Shown here piece by piece: positions 16,002 to 24,752 of a stretch of 64,000 nucleotides of DNA (position 1 is its first letter; each line of letters starts with the position of its first letter). This DNA comes from Arenibacter sp040216555 (lineage in GTDB: Bacteria; Bacteroidota; Bacteroidia; Flavobacteriales; Flavobacteriaceae), in the NCBI GenBank assembly GCA_040216555.1, contig JAVJOW010000022.1:124001-188000 (forward strand), given 5' to 3'. Made by a program: the position numbers and the translations under genes. Below the pieces are notes generated by a model. The model searched no databases, had not been told where the DNA came from, and was given only the letters and a program-made list of their open reading frames with translations.

Positions 16002-18095
16002 ATGAGCAAAGCCATATACCTCGCCACTACAGAGCCCAATAGCGGAAAATCTATCGTATCCTTGGGGATGATGCAGTTATTATTGGGAAAAACCGCCAAG
16101 GTGGGTTATTTCCGGCCAATTATAGATGACTTTGAAAAGGGCAGGATTGATGACCATATAGATACGGTACTAAAGCATTTTGAGGTAGACCAAAAATTCG
16201 AGGATTCCTATGCCTATACACGGAGCCAAGTGGTACAACTTAAAAATATGGACAAGGATGATGAAATAATAGGTCATATTATCAATAAGTACAAGGCCAT
16301 TGAGGATAGGTTCGATATTGTATTGGTGGAAGGCACAGATTTTTCAGGAGAGGGCGCCATCATAGAATGGGACATTAATGTGCTTATCGCTAAAAATTTG
16401 GGAATACCGGCAATTATCATAGCCAACGGTATGGGCAAAACCCTTCAGGAATTGGTGGGAAATATATACATGGCCTATGATTCCTTTAGGGAAAAGGGAG
16501 TTGAAGTATTACTGACCGTCGCCAATAAAGTACAGCCAGAAAATTTGGAAAAGGTAGTATCGGGTCTCAAGTCCAAACTACCCAAAAAAGTTTTGACAGC
16601 GGCTATCCCTTTGAACCCTATTTTGGGAAATCCTACCGTAAAGGAAATTGCACAGGCTCTTTCGGCCGAAGTTTTGTTTGGAGAAAATTTTATAAACAAT
16701 CAGGCCGGCGAATTTAGCGTGGGTGCCATGCAGCTCCGCAATTATCTCACACATTTAAAAAAAGATAGTCTTGTCATTACACCAGGAGATAGGGCAGATA
16801 TTATTTTAGGGGCATTACAGGCCAACATCTCCTCAAATTATCCCAATCTCTCGGGTATTGTACTAACAGGCGGGCTGTTACCGGAGAACTCCATTATTAA
16901 ACTTATTGAGGGACTTTCCGATATTATACCAATCATCTCAGTTGCCGATGGTACTTTTTCGGTAACCAACCGTATAGGAACCATTAAGCCCCGAATCTAT
17001 CCCGAGAACAAGGAAAAAATAGCGACCTCTATACAGGAATTCGAAAAATATGTTCCCACAAATGAATTGGCCGAGCGACTTATTACTTTTAAAGCGGAGG
17101 GAATTACTCCAAGAATGTTCCAGTACAATCTTCTTAAACGGGCAAAATCGCACAAGAAGCATATTGTCCTTCCAGAAGGAAATGACGAACGCATTCTAAA
17201 GGCTACTAAAAAACTTCTGGACACCAATGCCGTTACTATTACGTTGTTGGGAGATACAGAGCAAATAATGGCAAAAATTTCAGAATTGGATTTAAGTTTG
17301 GATGCCAATAGCTTCAATATTATAGACCCCAAATCTTCCCCCAATTTTTTGGATTATGCCACCACGCTATACGAACTGCGTAAAGAAAAAAATGTTAATC
17401 TTGCCATGGCCAAAGATCTTATGGAAGATGTTTCTTATTTCGGAACCATGATGGTCTATAAAGGCCATGCCGATGGAATGGTTTCCGGTGCGGCACATAC
17501 CACACAACATACCATAAGACCAGCTTTACAATTTATCAAAACTAAACCGGAGGTCTCCATTGTATCCTCAGTGTTCTTTATGTGTCTCCCCAATCGCGTT
17601 ACCATATTCGGGGACTGCGCCATCAATCCAAATCCCACTGCTGAACAATTGGCGGAAATAGCCATTTCTTCTGCAGCAACCAGCACGGCCTTCGGCATTG
17701 AACCCAAAATTGCTATGCTATCCTATTCATCCGGGGCTTCAGGAGTGGGCGAAGACGTGGACAGAGTGCGCAAAGCCACGGATATTATAAAAAATAAACG
17801 ACCAGGTTTAAAAGTAGAGGGACCCATTCAATACGATGCAGCAGTAGACATTAACGTGGGCAAGAGTAAATTGCCTGATTCGGAAGTGGCAGGACAGGCC
17901 AGTGTATTCATTTTTCCGGATCTCAATACAGGAAACAACACCTATAAGGCCGTTCAACGAGAAACAGGTGCCCTAGCCATTGGCCCCATGCTACAAGGTC
18001 TAAATAAACCAGTTAACGACCTAAGCCGGGGCTGTACTGTGGACGATATCTATAACACTGTAGTCATTACCGCCATACAGGCTCAAGGCCTTTAA
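16002..18095 (+). CDS. pta: phosphate acetyltransferase
   Basis: 697 residues, the long Pta form. The N-terminal P-loop-like domain (TTEPNSGKS near residue 10; about 1-200) resembles dethiobiotin synthase/CobB. A DRTGG-type domain covers about 215-335, and the C-terminal catalytic PTA_PTB domain about 375-690. It converts acetyl-CoA and phosphate to acetyl phosphate, the substrate of the acetate kinase encoded 24 bases downstream. Operator at 15910 upstream. Acetyl phosphate made here could also phosphorylate the response regulators (speculation). Confidence 0.94.
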   Translation: MSKAIYLATTEPNSGKSIVSLGMMQLLLGKTAKVGYFRPIIDDFEKGRIDDHIDTVLKHFEVDQKFEDSYAYTRSQVVQLKNMDKDDEIIGHIINKYKAIEDRFDIVLVEGTDFSGEGAIIEWDINVLIAKNLGIPAIIIANGMGKTLQELVGNIYMAYDSFREKGVEVLLTVANKVQPENLEKVVSGLKSKLPKKVLTAAIPLNPILGNPTVKEIAQALSAEVLFGENFINNQAGEFSVGAMQLRNYLTHLKKDSLVITPGDRADIILGALQANISSNYPNLSGIVLTGGLLPENSIIKLIEGLSDIIPIISVADGTFSVTNRIGTIKPRIYPENKEKIATSIQEFEKYVPTNELAERLITFKAEGITPRMFQYNLLKRAKSHKKHIVLPEGNDERILKATKKLLDTNAVTITLLGDTEQIMAKISELDLSLDANSFNIIDPKSSPNFLDYATTLYELRKEKNVNLAMAKDLMEDVSYFGTMMVYKGHADGMVSGAAHTTQHTIRPALQFIKTKPEVSIVSSVFFMCLPNRVTIFGDCAINPNPTAEQLAEIAISSAATSTAFGIEPKIAMLSYSSGASGVGEDVDRVRKATDIIKNKRPGLKVEGPIQYDAAVDINVGKSKLPDSEVAGQASVFIFPDLNTGNNTYKAVQRETGALAIGPMLQGLNKPVNDLSRGCTVDDIYNTVVITAIQAQGL

Positions 18096-18119
18096 TTTTA
18101 ATCCAATAAATCCTAAACC

Positions 18120-19310
18120 ATGAACATACTGATCATAAACGCAGGAAGTTCTTCCATTAAATATCAATTGATTCAAATGCCTTCTGAGAGGCTCATCTGT
18201 AAAGGTTTGATAGAACGTATTGGTTCCGAAAATGCCACGGTGAAGTATAAAACCAAGACTGTAGATATTGAGGAAGTTATGGTGATTCCCAACCACAGTG
18301 CTGGATTCAAGAAAATGGCTACACTCCTGATGGATCCCGACCAAGGCGTTATTGCAAACGTCAATGACATTTCGATTATAGGTCATAGGGTGGTACATGG
18401 AGGCAACACTTTTTCTGACACTACCGTGATTACACAGGAGGTTAAAGATGAAATAAGAGAAATTTCTATATTGGCCCCTTTGCACAATCCACATAATTTG
18501 GAAGGAATTTTATTGGCAGAGGAAGCTTTTCCAAAGGCCATACAAATTGTCGTTTTTGATACCGCTTTTCACCAGACCATGCCAGTCAAGGCCAAGAAAT
18601 ATGCCTTGCCCAATGAGTTTTATACAGATTACCGTATCCAGGCCTATGGTTTTCATGGTACCAGTCACAAATATGTGTCCGAGAAGGCCATTTCCTTTTT
18701 AAAATTAAAATCTTCCAGGATAATTACCATACATCTGGGCCATGGCTGTAGTATTACTGCTGTAAAGGACGGTAAAAGTGTTGATCATTCCATGGGTTTT
18801 ACCCCTGCCAACGGACTCATCATGGGTTCTAGAAGCGGGGACATAGATCATTCCCTTATCTTCTATTTGGTAAATAATTTAGGCTATGGCCTAGAAGAAG
18901 TAAATACGTTACTCTCCAAAAAAAGTGGTATGCTAGGGCTTACGGGTCATAGGGATTTAAGGGATATTGAAGCCGAAGTGCAATCTGGCAACCCTGAATG
19001 TATATTGGCCTTGGAAATGAACGCTTACCGCATAAAAAAATATATAGGCTCCTATATGGCCGCCATGAACGGTTTGGATGCCTTGGTCTTTACTGCAGGC
19101 ATAGGGGAAAATTCCAGCAGGCTCAGAAGCCTTGTATGCAGCGAAATGGACTTTTTGGGCATCACATTGGACGCCACCAGAAATGAATTAAAATCCTCCG
19201 ACATGAGGGAAATTAACACCTACGAATCCAAAATCAAAATTTTGGTTGTCCCTACTAATGAGGAATTGGAAATAGCAAAACAGGCCTACGGTCTATCCCA
19301 AAACCTATAA
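18120..19310 (+). CDS. ackA: acetate kinase
   Basis: 396 residues, full length. The family signatures are clear: NAGSSSIKYQL at residues 6-16 and GFHGTSHKYVS near residue 180. It converts acetyl phosphate and ADP to acetate and ATP, giving substrate-level ATP when respiration is limited. Same operon as pta (24-base gap). A DUF2892 gene converges downstream. Confidence 0.95.
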   Translation: MNILIINAGSSSIKYQLIQMPSERLICKGLIERIGSENATVKYKTKTVDIEEVMVIPNHSAGFKKMATLLMDPDQGVIANVNDISIIGHRVVHGGNTFSDTTVITQEVKDEIREISILAPLHNPHNLEGILLAEEAFPKAIQIVVFDTAFHQTMPVKAKKYALPNEFYTDYRIQAYGFHGTSHKYVSEKAISFLKLKSSRIITIHLGHGCSITAVKDGKSVDHSMGFTPANGLIMGSRSGDIDHSLIFYLVNNLGYGLEEVNTLLSKKSGMLGLTGHRDLRDIEAEVQSGNPECILALEMNAYRIKKYIGSYMAAMNGLDALVFTAGIGENSSRLRSLVCSEMDFLGITLDATRNELKSSDMREINTYESKIKILVVPTNEELEIAKQAYGLSQNL

Positions 19311-19413
19311 TTTTAATAGCGTAGATTTTGGGTCAATGTTCGGGAAAATCCAATTATCCATCATCACCAATAAGTGGCACAAATAAAAAAATGCAAGATG
19401 GCAGATCCAACCC

Positions 19414-19623
19414 TTATTCCTTTTTCGTTTTACAAGTTCTTATTCCAAAAGGAAGGTACAGCGGACAAAAACCCATAAAACTGGTCAGGAAAAACACAAT
19501 GGCCAAAACCACCAGTACAATGCCCAACACACCGGAAATAGTACCATTATAATAAAGAGCGATCAATGCCGCTGCAATAACAAAACGCACGGTTCTGTCC
19601 AAATTACCCATATTTCTCTTCAT
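19414..19623 (-). CDS. DUF2892/YgaP-type small membrane protein
   Basis: 69 residues: start MKRNMGNLDR, then two transmembrane helices (about 11-27 and 30-50), with a CP motif in GFCPLYLPFGI and a lysine-rich tail. This is the DUF2892 pattern, seen as the membrane part of rhodanese YgaP and as stand-alone proteins. Function unknown. A minus-strand TTACTTTG box (19806-19813) lies 36.5 bp from the palindrome at 19837, so this gene may be driven by it through a leader of about 180 bases. Confidence 0.75.
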   Translation of the reverse strand: MKRNMGNLDRTVRFVIAAALIALYYNGTISGVLGIVLVVLAIVFFLTSFMGFCPLYLPFGIRTCKTKKE

Positions 19624-19833
19624 TGTGATAAATTTATGTTATACAATTTGCAAAGGCCCCACAATGGCTTTACATTATCATTGTTCAGGTCTTTGTTTAA
19701 TAATTTATTGTTTATTATACTGGTTAGGCTAAAATTTCCATTTGGACCTTCCTTGCTAAAGTTCCAACCAAATTTCGGTTTTTCCCAATTTTTATCTCGA
19801 CAATTCAAAGTAAAGGGATATCTATAGCCCTTC

Positions 19834-19851
19834 AAATGACATATGTCATTT
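19834..19851. promoter_or_regulatory. perfect 18-bp palindromic TGAY-N4-RTCA operator
   Basis: AAATGACATATGTCATTT is a perfect 18-bp palindrome with core TGACATATGTCA at 19837-19848. Plus-side -7 box TAATTTTG (19872-19879) and minus-side TTACTTTG (19806-19813) both end 36.5 bp from the centre. It serves the helical-protein/UbiB operon and possibly the DUF2892 gene. Confidence 0.8.
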
Positions 19852-19916
19852 TAGGGGTCAATACATTTAAATAATTTTGGGGTATGCCACATTTATAATA
19901 TTTAAATCAAATTATC

Positions 19917-20303
19917 ATGGAAAAACAAATTATATATAATTCAAACCTGCATTTTGAACACGAAATTTGGAGACGCGAACTCTTCTTTTGGCAGGATGAA
20001 CTCATCATTTTCAACAACAGACTTAGCGAACTGGTTACTAGATGGACCAAAAAGGAGGTATTGAAACAATTGGACCACTTTCAGAACGAATTTATCCTGC
20101 ACGGTGGGGTAATCGAGGATTTGTTGGAAGAAATCGAAACCCATGAAATTCGTATGGCCGGTCAAGATTTGGTGTCACATGATACCATGGACACCATAAT
20201 GGTGAAAAAGCATATGGAGTTCCGAAAAAAAATGGAGATACAGGAAAAAATCTATGCAGATCTTAAAAAGGACTTCTTTCGCTTTTTGACCAAGTACCTA
20301 TAA
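19917..20303 (+). CDS. small helical protein of an LHx5W family (copy 1)
   Basis: 128 residues, no signal or membrane segment, predicted almost all helix and highly charged. No known family recognised. Residues 11-28 carry L-H-x5-W-x6-W-x-D-E (L11, H12, W18, W25, D27, E28). The same pattern appears at the same relative spacing in the genes at 23308-23706 and 57650-58078. The shape suggests a helical-bundle cytoplasmic protein. It is 5 bases ahead of the UbiB-type gene and shares its operator at 19834. Function unknown. Confidence 0.7.
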   Translation: MEKQIIYNSNLHFEHEIWRRELFFWQDELIIFNNRLSELVTRWTKKEVLKQLDHFQNEFILHGGVIEDLLEEIETHEIRMAGQDLVSHDTMDTIMVKKHMEFRKKMEIQEKIYADLKKDFFRFLTKYL

Positions 20304-20308
20304 GTTCT

Positions 20309-21991
20309 ATGTTTGGTATAAAACTTCCACAGAAACAAAATTTTAAAAGGTATAACGCATTATTTGTGGTCCTTACCAAATATGGGTTTGAGGACGTAAT
20401 GGCTAGTAGCAAGGCTAGAAAGTTCATCCCTAAAAATTATCTCAAAAAACATCCTGACACAGAAAAACGGTTATCAGAATCCACTTTTGAACGTATCCGA
20501 ATGGTGCTGGAAGAATTGGGGCCTTCGTATGTAAAGATGGGGCAGATTATGAGCAATCGGGACGATATGTTGCCTCCGGACCTGATTAAAGAACTTGAAA
20601 AACTGCAGGACCATGCTCCCTCCCTTCAGAATTTTGAAGTAGAAAAAGTTTTGTCCCAAGAACTGGATATCGATTGCTCCCAACATTTCCTTACCATTGA
20701 TCCCAAACCTTTGGCAGCGGCCTCCCTGGCTCAAGTTCATAAGGCACAGCTCCTTAATGGGGATTGGGTAGCGTTAAAAATACAGCGCCCCAATATAACA
20801 GAAGTCATTGCATCGGATATTTCCATTATGAAGGAAGTTGCCGAAGCCTTGGAAAAATATAGTCTACAGGCAAAGGCCTTTCAGCCTTTAAAATTGGTCG
20901 AGAGCTTTGAAAAAAGCGTCAATGAAGAACTTAGTTTTAAAAGGGAAATGAACAATATGCAACATTTCGCCAAAAATTTTGAAGGCAACGAGGCCATCAA
21001 TGTTCCAAATTTATACCGGGAATTGAGCAATGACCATATTATTTGTATGGAATGGGTAGACGGAATAAAGGTTTCCGAACTGGAAAAGTTAAAAGAAAAT
21101 AATATTGATTCCAGCGCCGTTGCCAAAGTTGGGGTAGATCTATATTTGGAACAGGTATTGGAACATGGTTTTTTTCACGCCGACCCGCATCCCGGAAATC
21201 TATTTGTGTTACCGGAGGTCCAAAAAATCTGCTTCATAGATTTTGGCATGATGGGTACCATTATGCCCAATGACAAGGAAGCTCTTACAGAACTATTGCT
21301 CTGCTTTTTGAAAAAAGATGTGCGAAAAATAATTCCCGTCCTAAAAAAGATTGCCTTAAAAGCCGATATCCAAGATGAGAAAAAACTGGAATATGATTTG
21401 TACGAATTGGTAGATGGTATAAGCAATACATCTATCCGTAACATTAAGCTGGGGACCACCTTGAAACAATTTAAAAATGTTCTGTATGAGAATAAAATTA
21501 CCATTCCGCATTACTTATATATTCTTATAAGGGCCCTGATAATCATTGAAGGTGTAGGCCTAAAACTAGATCCTGAATTTAATATAACGGATAATCTACA
21601 ACCTTACATGGCCAAGTTAACCCGTAAAAGGTTTGGCCTAAAACGACTTTTTAAAAAGAACCTGAACAGATTTCAGGATTACAATGCACTGTTGGATAAA
21701 TTGCCGGCCGACATTAATGAAATTGTAGATAAGATTAAAGATGGAAAATTGGTTATAGTACATGAGCACAAGGGCCTGCACGAGTTTAGAAAGTCCTTGA
21801 AGACTGCTTTTAACCGTTTGGTCTATGCCGTTATCATTGCAGCCCTATCCATTGGCTCGGCCCTTTTGGTTATGGCCGATATGCCTCCGAAGATTGGTGG
21901 AATACCCGTGTTGGGCGCAATAGGTTTTAGCCTTTCCGCCATTATTGGATTGATTATACTAATTTCAATTTATAGGAATAAGGAAGAGTGA
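20309..21991 (+). CDS. UbiB/ABC1/AarF-family atypical kinase
   Basis: 560 residues. The family's N-terminal KxGQ-type motif (KMGQIMSNRDDMLP) starts near residue 75, an invariant-lysine-like ALKIQRP segment near 150, a GFFHADPHPGNLF motif near 290 and IDFGMMG near 310. Two C-terminal transmembrane helices (about 505-525 and 532-555) anchor it. Known members support quinone synthesis or lipid and membrane homeostasis through an ATPase-like activity. Flavobacteria use menaquinone, so the substrate is open. Co-transcribed with the helical protein before it. Confidence 0.85.
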   Translation: MFGIKLPQKQNFKRYNALFVVLTKYGFEDVMASSKARKFIPKNYLKKHPDTEKRLSESTFERIRMVLEELGPSYVKMGQIMSNRDDMLPPDLIKELEKLQDHAPSLQNFEVEKVLSQELDIDCSQHFLTIDPKPLAAASLAQVHKAQLLNGDWVALKIQRPNITEVIASDISIMKEVAEALEKYSLQAKAFQPLKLVESFEKSVNEELSFKREMNNMQHFAKNFEGNEAINVPNLYRELSNDHIICMEWVDGIKVSELEKLKENNIDSSAVAKVGVDLYLEQVLEHGFFHADPHPGNLFVLPEVQKICFIDFGMMGTIMPNDKEALTELLLCFLKKDVRKIIPVLKKIALKADIQDEKKLEYDLYELVDGISNTSIRNIKLGTTLKQFKNVLYENKITIPHYLYILIRALIIIEGVGLKLDPEFNITDNLQPYMAKLTRKRFGLKRLFKKNLNRFQDYNALLDKLPADINEIVDKIKDGKLVIVHEHKGLHEFRKSLKTAFNRLVYAVIIAALSIGSALLVMADMPPKIGGIPVLGAIGFSLSAIIGLIILISIYRNKEE

Positions 21992-22055
21992 ACCTAATTC
22001 CTTTCCGTCATCTGGTTGATGATAGATTAGGCAAAACTTTAAGTGATCATTTTAT

Positions 22056-22099
22056 AAAAACAGTTCGGAATCATTATCTTTATTCCGAACTGTTTTTTT
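22056..22099. terminator. strong bidirectional terminator hairpin
   Basis: A 16-bp perfect inverted repeat (22056-22071 with 22082-22097, core CAGTTCGGAAT) encloses a 10-base loop. It is flanked by A-run and T-run, so it can end transcripts from the UbiB operon and insulate exonuclease III. Confidence 0.85.
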
Positions 22100-22129
22100 C
22101 ATGGCCGTGTCCAAAATAAAATTCAAACA

Positions 22130-22894
22130 ATGAGAATAATTTCGTGGAATGTTAACGGTATTAGGGCCGTTGCCAAAAAAGATTTTTTTGAATCCATAAA
22201 TAAAATGGTACCTGATATTCTCTGCCTTCAAGAGACCAAGGCGCAGGACCATGAGGTGGAGGAAACACTTACGGCCATGGAACATTATTATAAAGATTAC
22301 AATTCGGCCGATAAGAAAGGATATTCCGGAACAGCGCTACTGAGCAAAACAGAACCTCTTGCCGTAACCAAAGACATGCAGGTGTTGGAACACGATAGCG
22401 AAGGTAGAGTACAATGCGCCGAGTATAATGATTTTTATTTAGTAAACGTATATGTGCCCAATTCCGGACAGCAATTGGACCGTCTGGATTACCGTAAACA
22501 ATGGGATACCGATTTTCTGAAATACCTCAAAAACCTTGAAAAGACAAAACCTGTAATTGCTTGCGGGGATTTTAACGTGGCCCATAGGCCCATAGACCTT
22601 AAGAACGACAAAAGCAATTATAACAAAACCGCAGGATACACCCAAGTTGAAATTGATGGAATGGACAATTTTATCAAATCCGGTTTTGTGGATTCGTTTC
22701 GGCATTTTCATCCAGATACCGTGGCATATACCTATTGGAGCTATCGCTTTAAGTCGCGGGAAAGAAACACGGGCTGGCGTATAGATTATTTCTTGGTAAG
22801 CAAGTCTTTGGTAGACCGAATAAAGTCTGTAGATATTCTATCGGATTATTTTGGCTCCGACCACTGTCCCATCTCTTTGGAAATAGAATTTTAG
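22130..22894 (+). CDS. xth: exodeoxyribonuclease III
   Basis: 254 residues, typical length for an ExoIII/AP-endonuclease of the EEP superfamily. Motifs in order: WNVNGIRA near residue 6, LQETKAQ with the metal-binding Glu near 35, CGDFNVAH near 142, and the C-terminal SDHCPI with catalytic Asp-His. It repairs abasic sites and trims 3' ends. It lies between a strong terminator and a convergent gene whose end overlaps it by 4 bases. No regulon operator precedes it. Confidence 0.92.
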   Translation: MRIISWNVNGIRAVAKKDFFESINKMVPDILCLQETKAQDHEVEETLTAMEHYYKDYNSADKKGYSGTALLSKTEPLAVTKDMQVLEHDSEGRVQCAEYNDFYLVNVYVPNSGQQLDRLDYRKQWDTDFLKYLKNLEKTKPVIACGDFNVAHRPIDLKNDKSNYNKTAGYTQVEIDGMDNFIKSGFVDSFRHFHPDTVAYTYWSYRFKSRERNTGWRIDYFLVSKSLVDRIKSVDILSDYFGSDHCPISLEIEF

Positions 22895-23256
22895 AAAGAA
22901 CCGTAGTGCCCTATATATTCCTGCAGGACACTTACTTGAAAATCACCTACCACCTTGAGTTCGGCATCCGAATTCATAAGCACCAATCCATAGGCCAAAT
23001 GTGACAGCTTGCAGTCGCTCACAACCTGCTTTTCGATTCCCGTAAATACCGGTCTAAAATGCTGGTCTATTTCCAAACCGGAAGATTTCCCTACGGAAAT
23101 GGCCTTGACCACAGCCTCCGTAATTTGTGTGGGCGATAAACCTTGTTCCAACAAATCACTGGCTAGATGCTTCAACCGAAAACTATAGTAAAATTCCAAA
23201 AAATTGGCAATACTATCCATGGTCTTATTTTGCGAAGTATAAATTGAAATCTCCAT
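22891..23256 (-). CDS. uncharacterised 121-residue protein
   Basis: 121 residues, no signal peptide or membrane helix. I do not recognise a family. The N-terminal half is helical (FLEFYYSFRLKHLASDLLEQ), followed by a GLSPTQITEAVVKAI segment, and the C-terminal third looks beta-rich. It is the last of three minus-strand genes behind the sigma-like factor (52-base gap from the helical protein) and thus probably under the operator at 24566. Its end overlaps xth by 4 bases. Confidence 0.6.
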   Translation of the reverse strand: MEISIYTSQNKTMDSIANFLEFYYSFRLKHLASDLLEQGLSPTQITEAVVKAISVGKSSGLEIDQHFRPVFTGIEKQVVSDCKLSHLAYGLVLMNSDAELKVVGDFQVSVLQEYIGHYGSF

Positions 23257-23307
23257 AACTTTCGGTTCTTTAGTATTCCTTCAAATTTTCATAGGACTTA
23301 GGCATGA

Positions 23308-23706
23308 TTACAGTTTCTTGGCGTAGCCGAATACCATTTTTTTAAATTCCCTAAAGTCGTTGGTAAACAAATCCATCTGATCCTTTAGTGTAGCGTGTTT
23401 TTCCCTGTAATCCTGATCGGATAACTTTACCTCTCCTTTTACCAATCTAGACAAAAGCCTTTCATGGTCAACTATTTCTTCTGCCAAATAATCAAATAGC
23501 GATTCGTGGATCTTGTCCAAATATTGCAGCATCTGCCCAAATTCCGAAGCATTTACCTGCTCTTTATCCAACAGATCGGTGAAAAATTTGGTTTCATCCT
23601 TCCAAAATGCTATGATATTGGTCCATTCCATACTTTCCTTGTGTAGCATATCCAATGCACTGCCCAACAATATTCCCTTTTCCGAATTTGATGATTTGGC
23701 TGTCAT
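23308..23706 (-). CDS. small helical protein of an LHx5W family (copy 2)
   Basis: 132 residues, soluble, helical and charged. Residues 21-38 show L-H-x5-W-x6-W-x-D-E (L21, H22, W28, W35, D37, E38), matching copies at 19917 and 57650. A second helix region contains EEIVDHERLLSRLVKGEVKLSDQDY, where the HE/LVKGE-like middle also resembles copy 1 (ETHEIRMAGQDL). It sits 27 bases after the sigma-like gene in a probable three-gene operon. Function unknown. Confidence 0.7.
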   Translation of the reverse strand: MTAKSSNSEKGILLGSALDMLHKESMEWTNIIAFWKDETKFFTDLLDKEQVNASEFGQMLQYLDKIHESLFDYLAEEIVDHERLLSRLVKGEVKLSDQDYREKHATLKDQMDLFTNDFREFKKMVFGYAKKL

Positions 23707-23732
23707 AGCTTTATATTTCGTTATTGTTTAGG

Positions 23733-24500
23733 CTAGGATTTATATCTATTTAGAAAACTAAGGCGCAAGCTTTTTCTGGCAGCTTCCAAAAGGGATTCCA
23801 CCTCTTCCACAGAACTGTTCCGTATTTTGGCAATTTCAGTAATATCAAACTGATGTTCGGCAAAAAGTTCATACACAGTTCTCATTGGCATTGGTAAATG
23901 GTGCAATACCATTTCGGTATGTTTCCTTATATTTTCGGCTCCCAGTTCCTTGTCCAATTGGACCAAGATTTTCTGATCCCCGTCTTCAACAAAAACATGA
24001 TTCAGCACATAATCGTTCTTCGCATAGGAAATATCGTCCCATTCTTCTTTCATCACCAGATCCCCATCGCCATCAGTTGAGAATTTCTCCTGCATTTCAT
24101 CCCATTCGGGCTTGGAATAGTTATCTATATTCTCGAAAAATAAAGAATCAAATTCCTCTTCCTCAAGAATATCCCCCATTAGCTCATCTACTTTTTTAAA
24201 CATCCAAGGGTAAAATTCCTTTTCATTCTTAATTTCGTCAATATGCTCATACACCTCTATAAAAAGTTGATCTATAAAATCATTGGCTTTATACTTATTC
24301 CTATCAATTTTACCATTGGTCAAGGCCCTGTTCAGATTCTTATTTATATACCTCTTCACCTCTGGTATCGACTTCAACAATAAATTATTAAAGGATGACA
24401 GATCCCCTTCTTTTTTGAGACGTATCAAATCCCTATACGTATTGGCTACGAATAAGTGAAATTCCTTTTTACTTTGATAAATATTTACTGATCCTTCCAT
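23733..24500 (-). CDS. sigma-70-like (ECF-like) RNA polymerase sigma factor
   Basis: 255 residues from the ATG at 24500. The N-terminal part (about 20-110) resembles a sigma region 2 helical core, with NDFIDQLFIEVYEHID and FYPWMFKKVDELM. The C-terminal part (about 190-250) looks like region 4, with LPMPMRTVYELFAEHQFDITEIAKIRNSS split around a helix-turn-helix. An acidic insert (about 120-170, many D and E) separates them, longer than in classic ECF factors. First gene of a three-gene operon; operator at 24566 directly upstream. It could spread the signal to a second gene set. No anti-sigma gene is obvious, unless the small neighbours serve. Confidence 0.65.
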   Translation of the reverse strand: MEGSVNIYQSKKEFHLFVANTYRDLIRLKKEGDLSSFNNLLLKSIPEVKRYINKNLNRALTNGKIDRNKYKANDFIDQLFIEVYEHIDEIKNEKEFYPWMFKKVDELMGDILEEEEFDSLFFENIDNYSKPEWDEMQEKFSTDGDGDLVMKEEWDDISYAKNDYVLNHVFVEDGDQKILVQLDKELGAENIRKHTEMVLHHLPMPMRTVYELFAEHQFDITEIAKIRNSSVEEVESLLEAARKSLRLSFLNRYKS

Positions 24501-24565
24501 ATTCAAATTATTTCTATGCTTATTTACTTTCCTTCAAAAATGCAAACTTCAACACTCTTAAAAAA

Positions 24566-24577
24566 TGATTTATATCA
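24566..24577 (-). promoter_or_regulatory. TGAY-N4-RTCA operator for the sigma-factor operon
   Basis: TGATTTATATCA, with minus-strand -7 box CATTTTTG (24535-24542) ending exactly 36.5 bp from the centre. Confidence 0.75.
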
Positions 24578-24667
24578 GTTGAGTTTCTTCTTTCTGTTTC
24601 AAACAAAAAACAATGAAGAAATTATATTAGTTGAAATCCAATATAAGTACCTATTAGGGTATAGGAT

Positions 24668-24681
24668 ATGATTTAAATCAT
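24668..24681 (+). promoter_or_regulatory. TGAY-N4-RTCA operator for the YtxH operon
   Basis: ATGATTTAAATCAT is a perfect 14-bp palindrome (core 24669-24680). -7 box TACATTTG (24704-24711) ends exactly 36.5 bp after the centre. Confidence 0.8.
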
Positions 24682-24752
24682 TTCAAATAGAATTTGTTAA
24701 GGTTACATTTGATTATTATTAGAAAACACATAATAATTTAAAAACAAAAATC

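Noticed and set aside
19620..19835. 71-residue minus-strand frame (and a 63-residue plus-strand frame opposite) between DUF2892 and the 19834 palindrome
   Set aside because: Low-complexity, no recognisable start context, and the frame begins upstream of the predicted minus-strand promoter; better seen as leader DNA.
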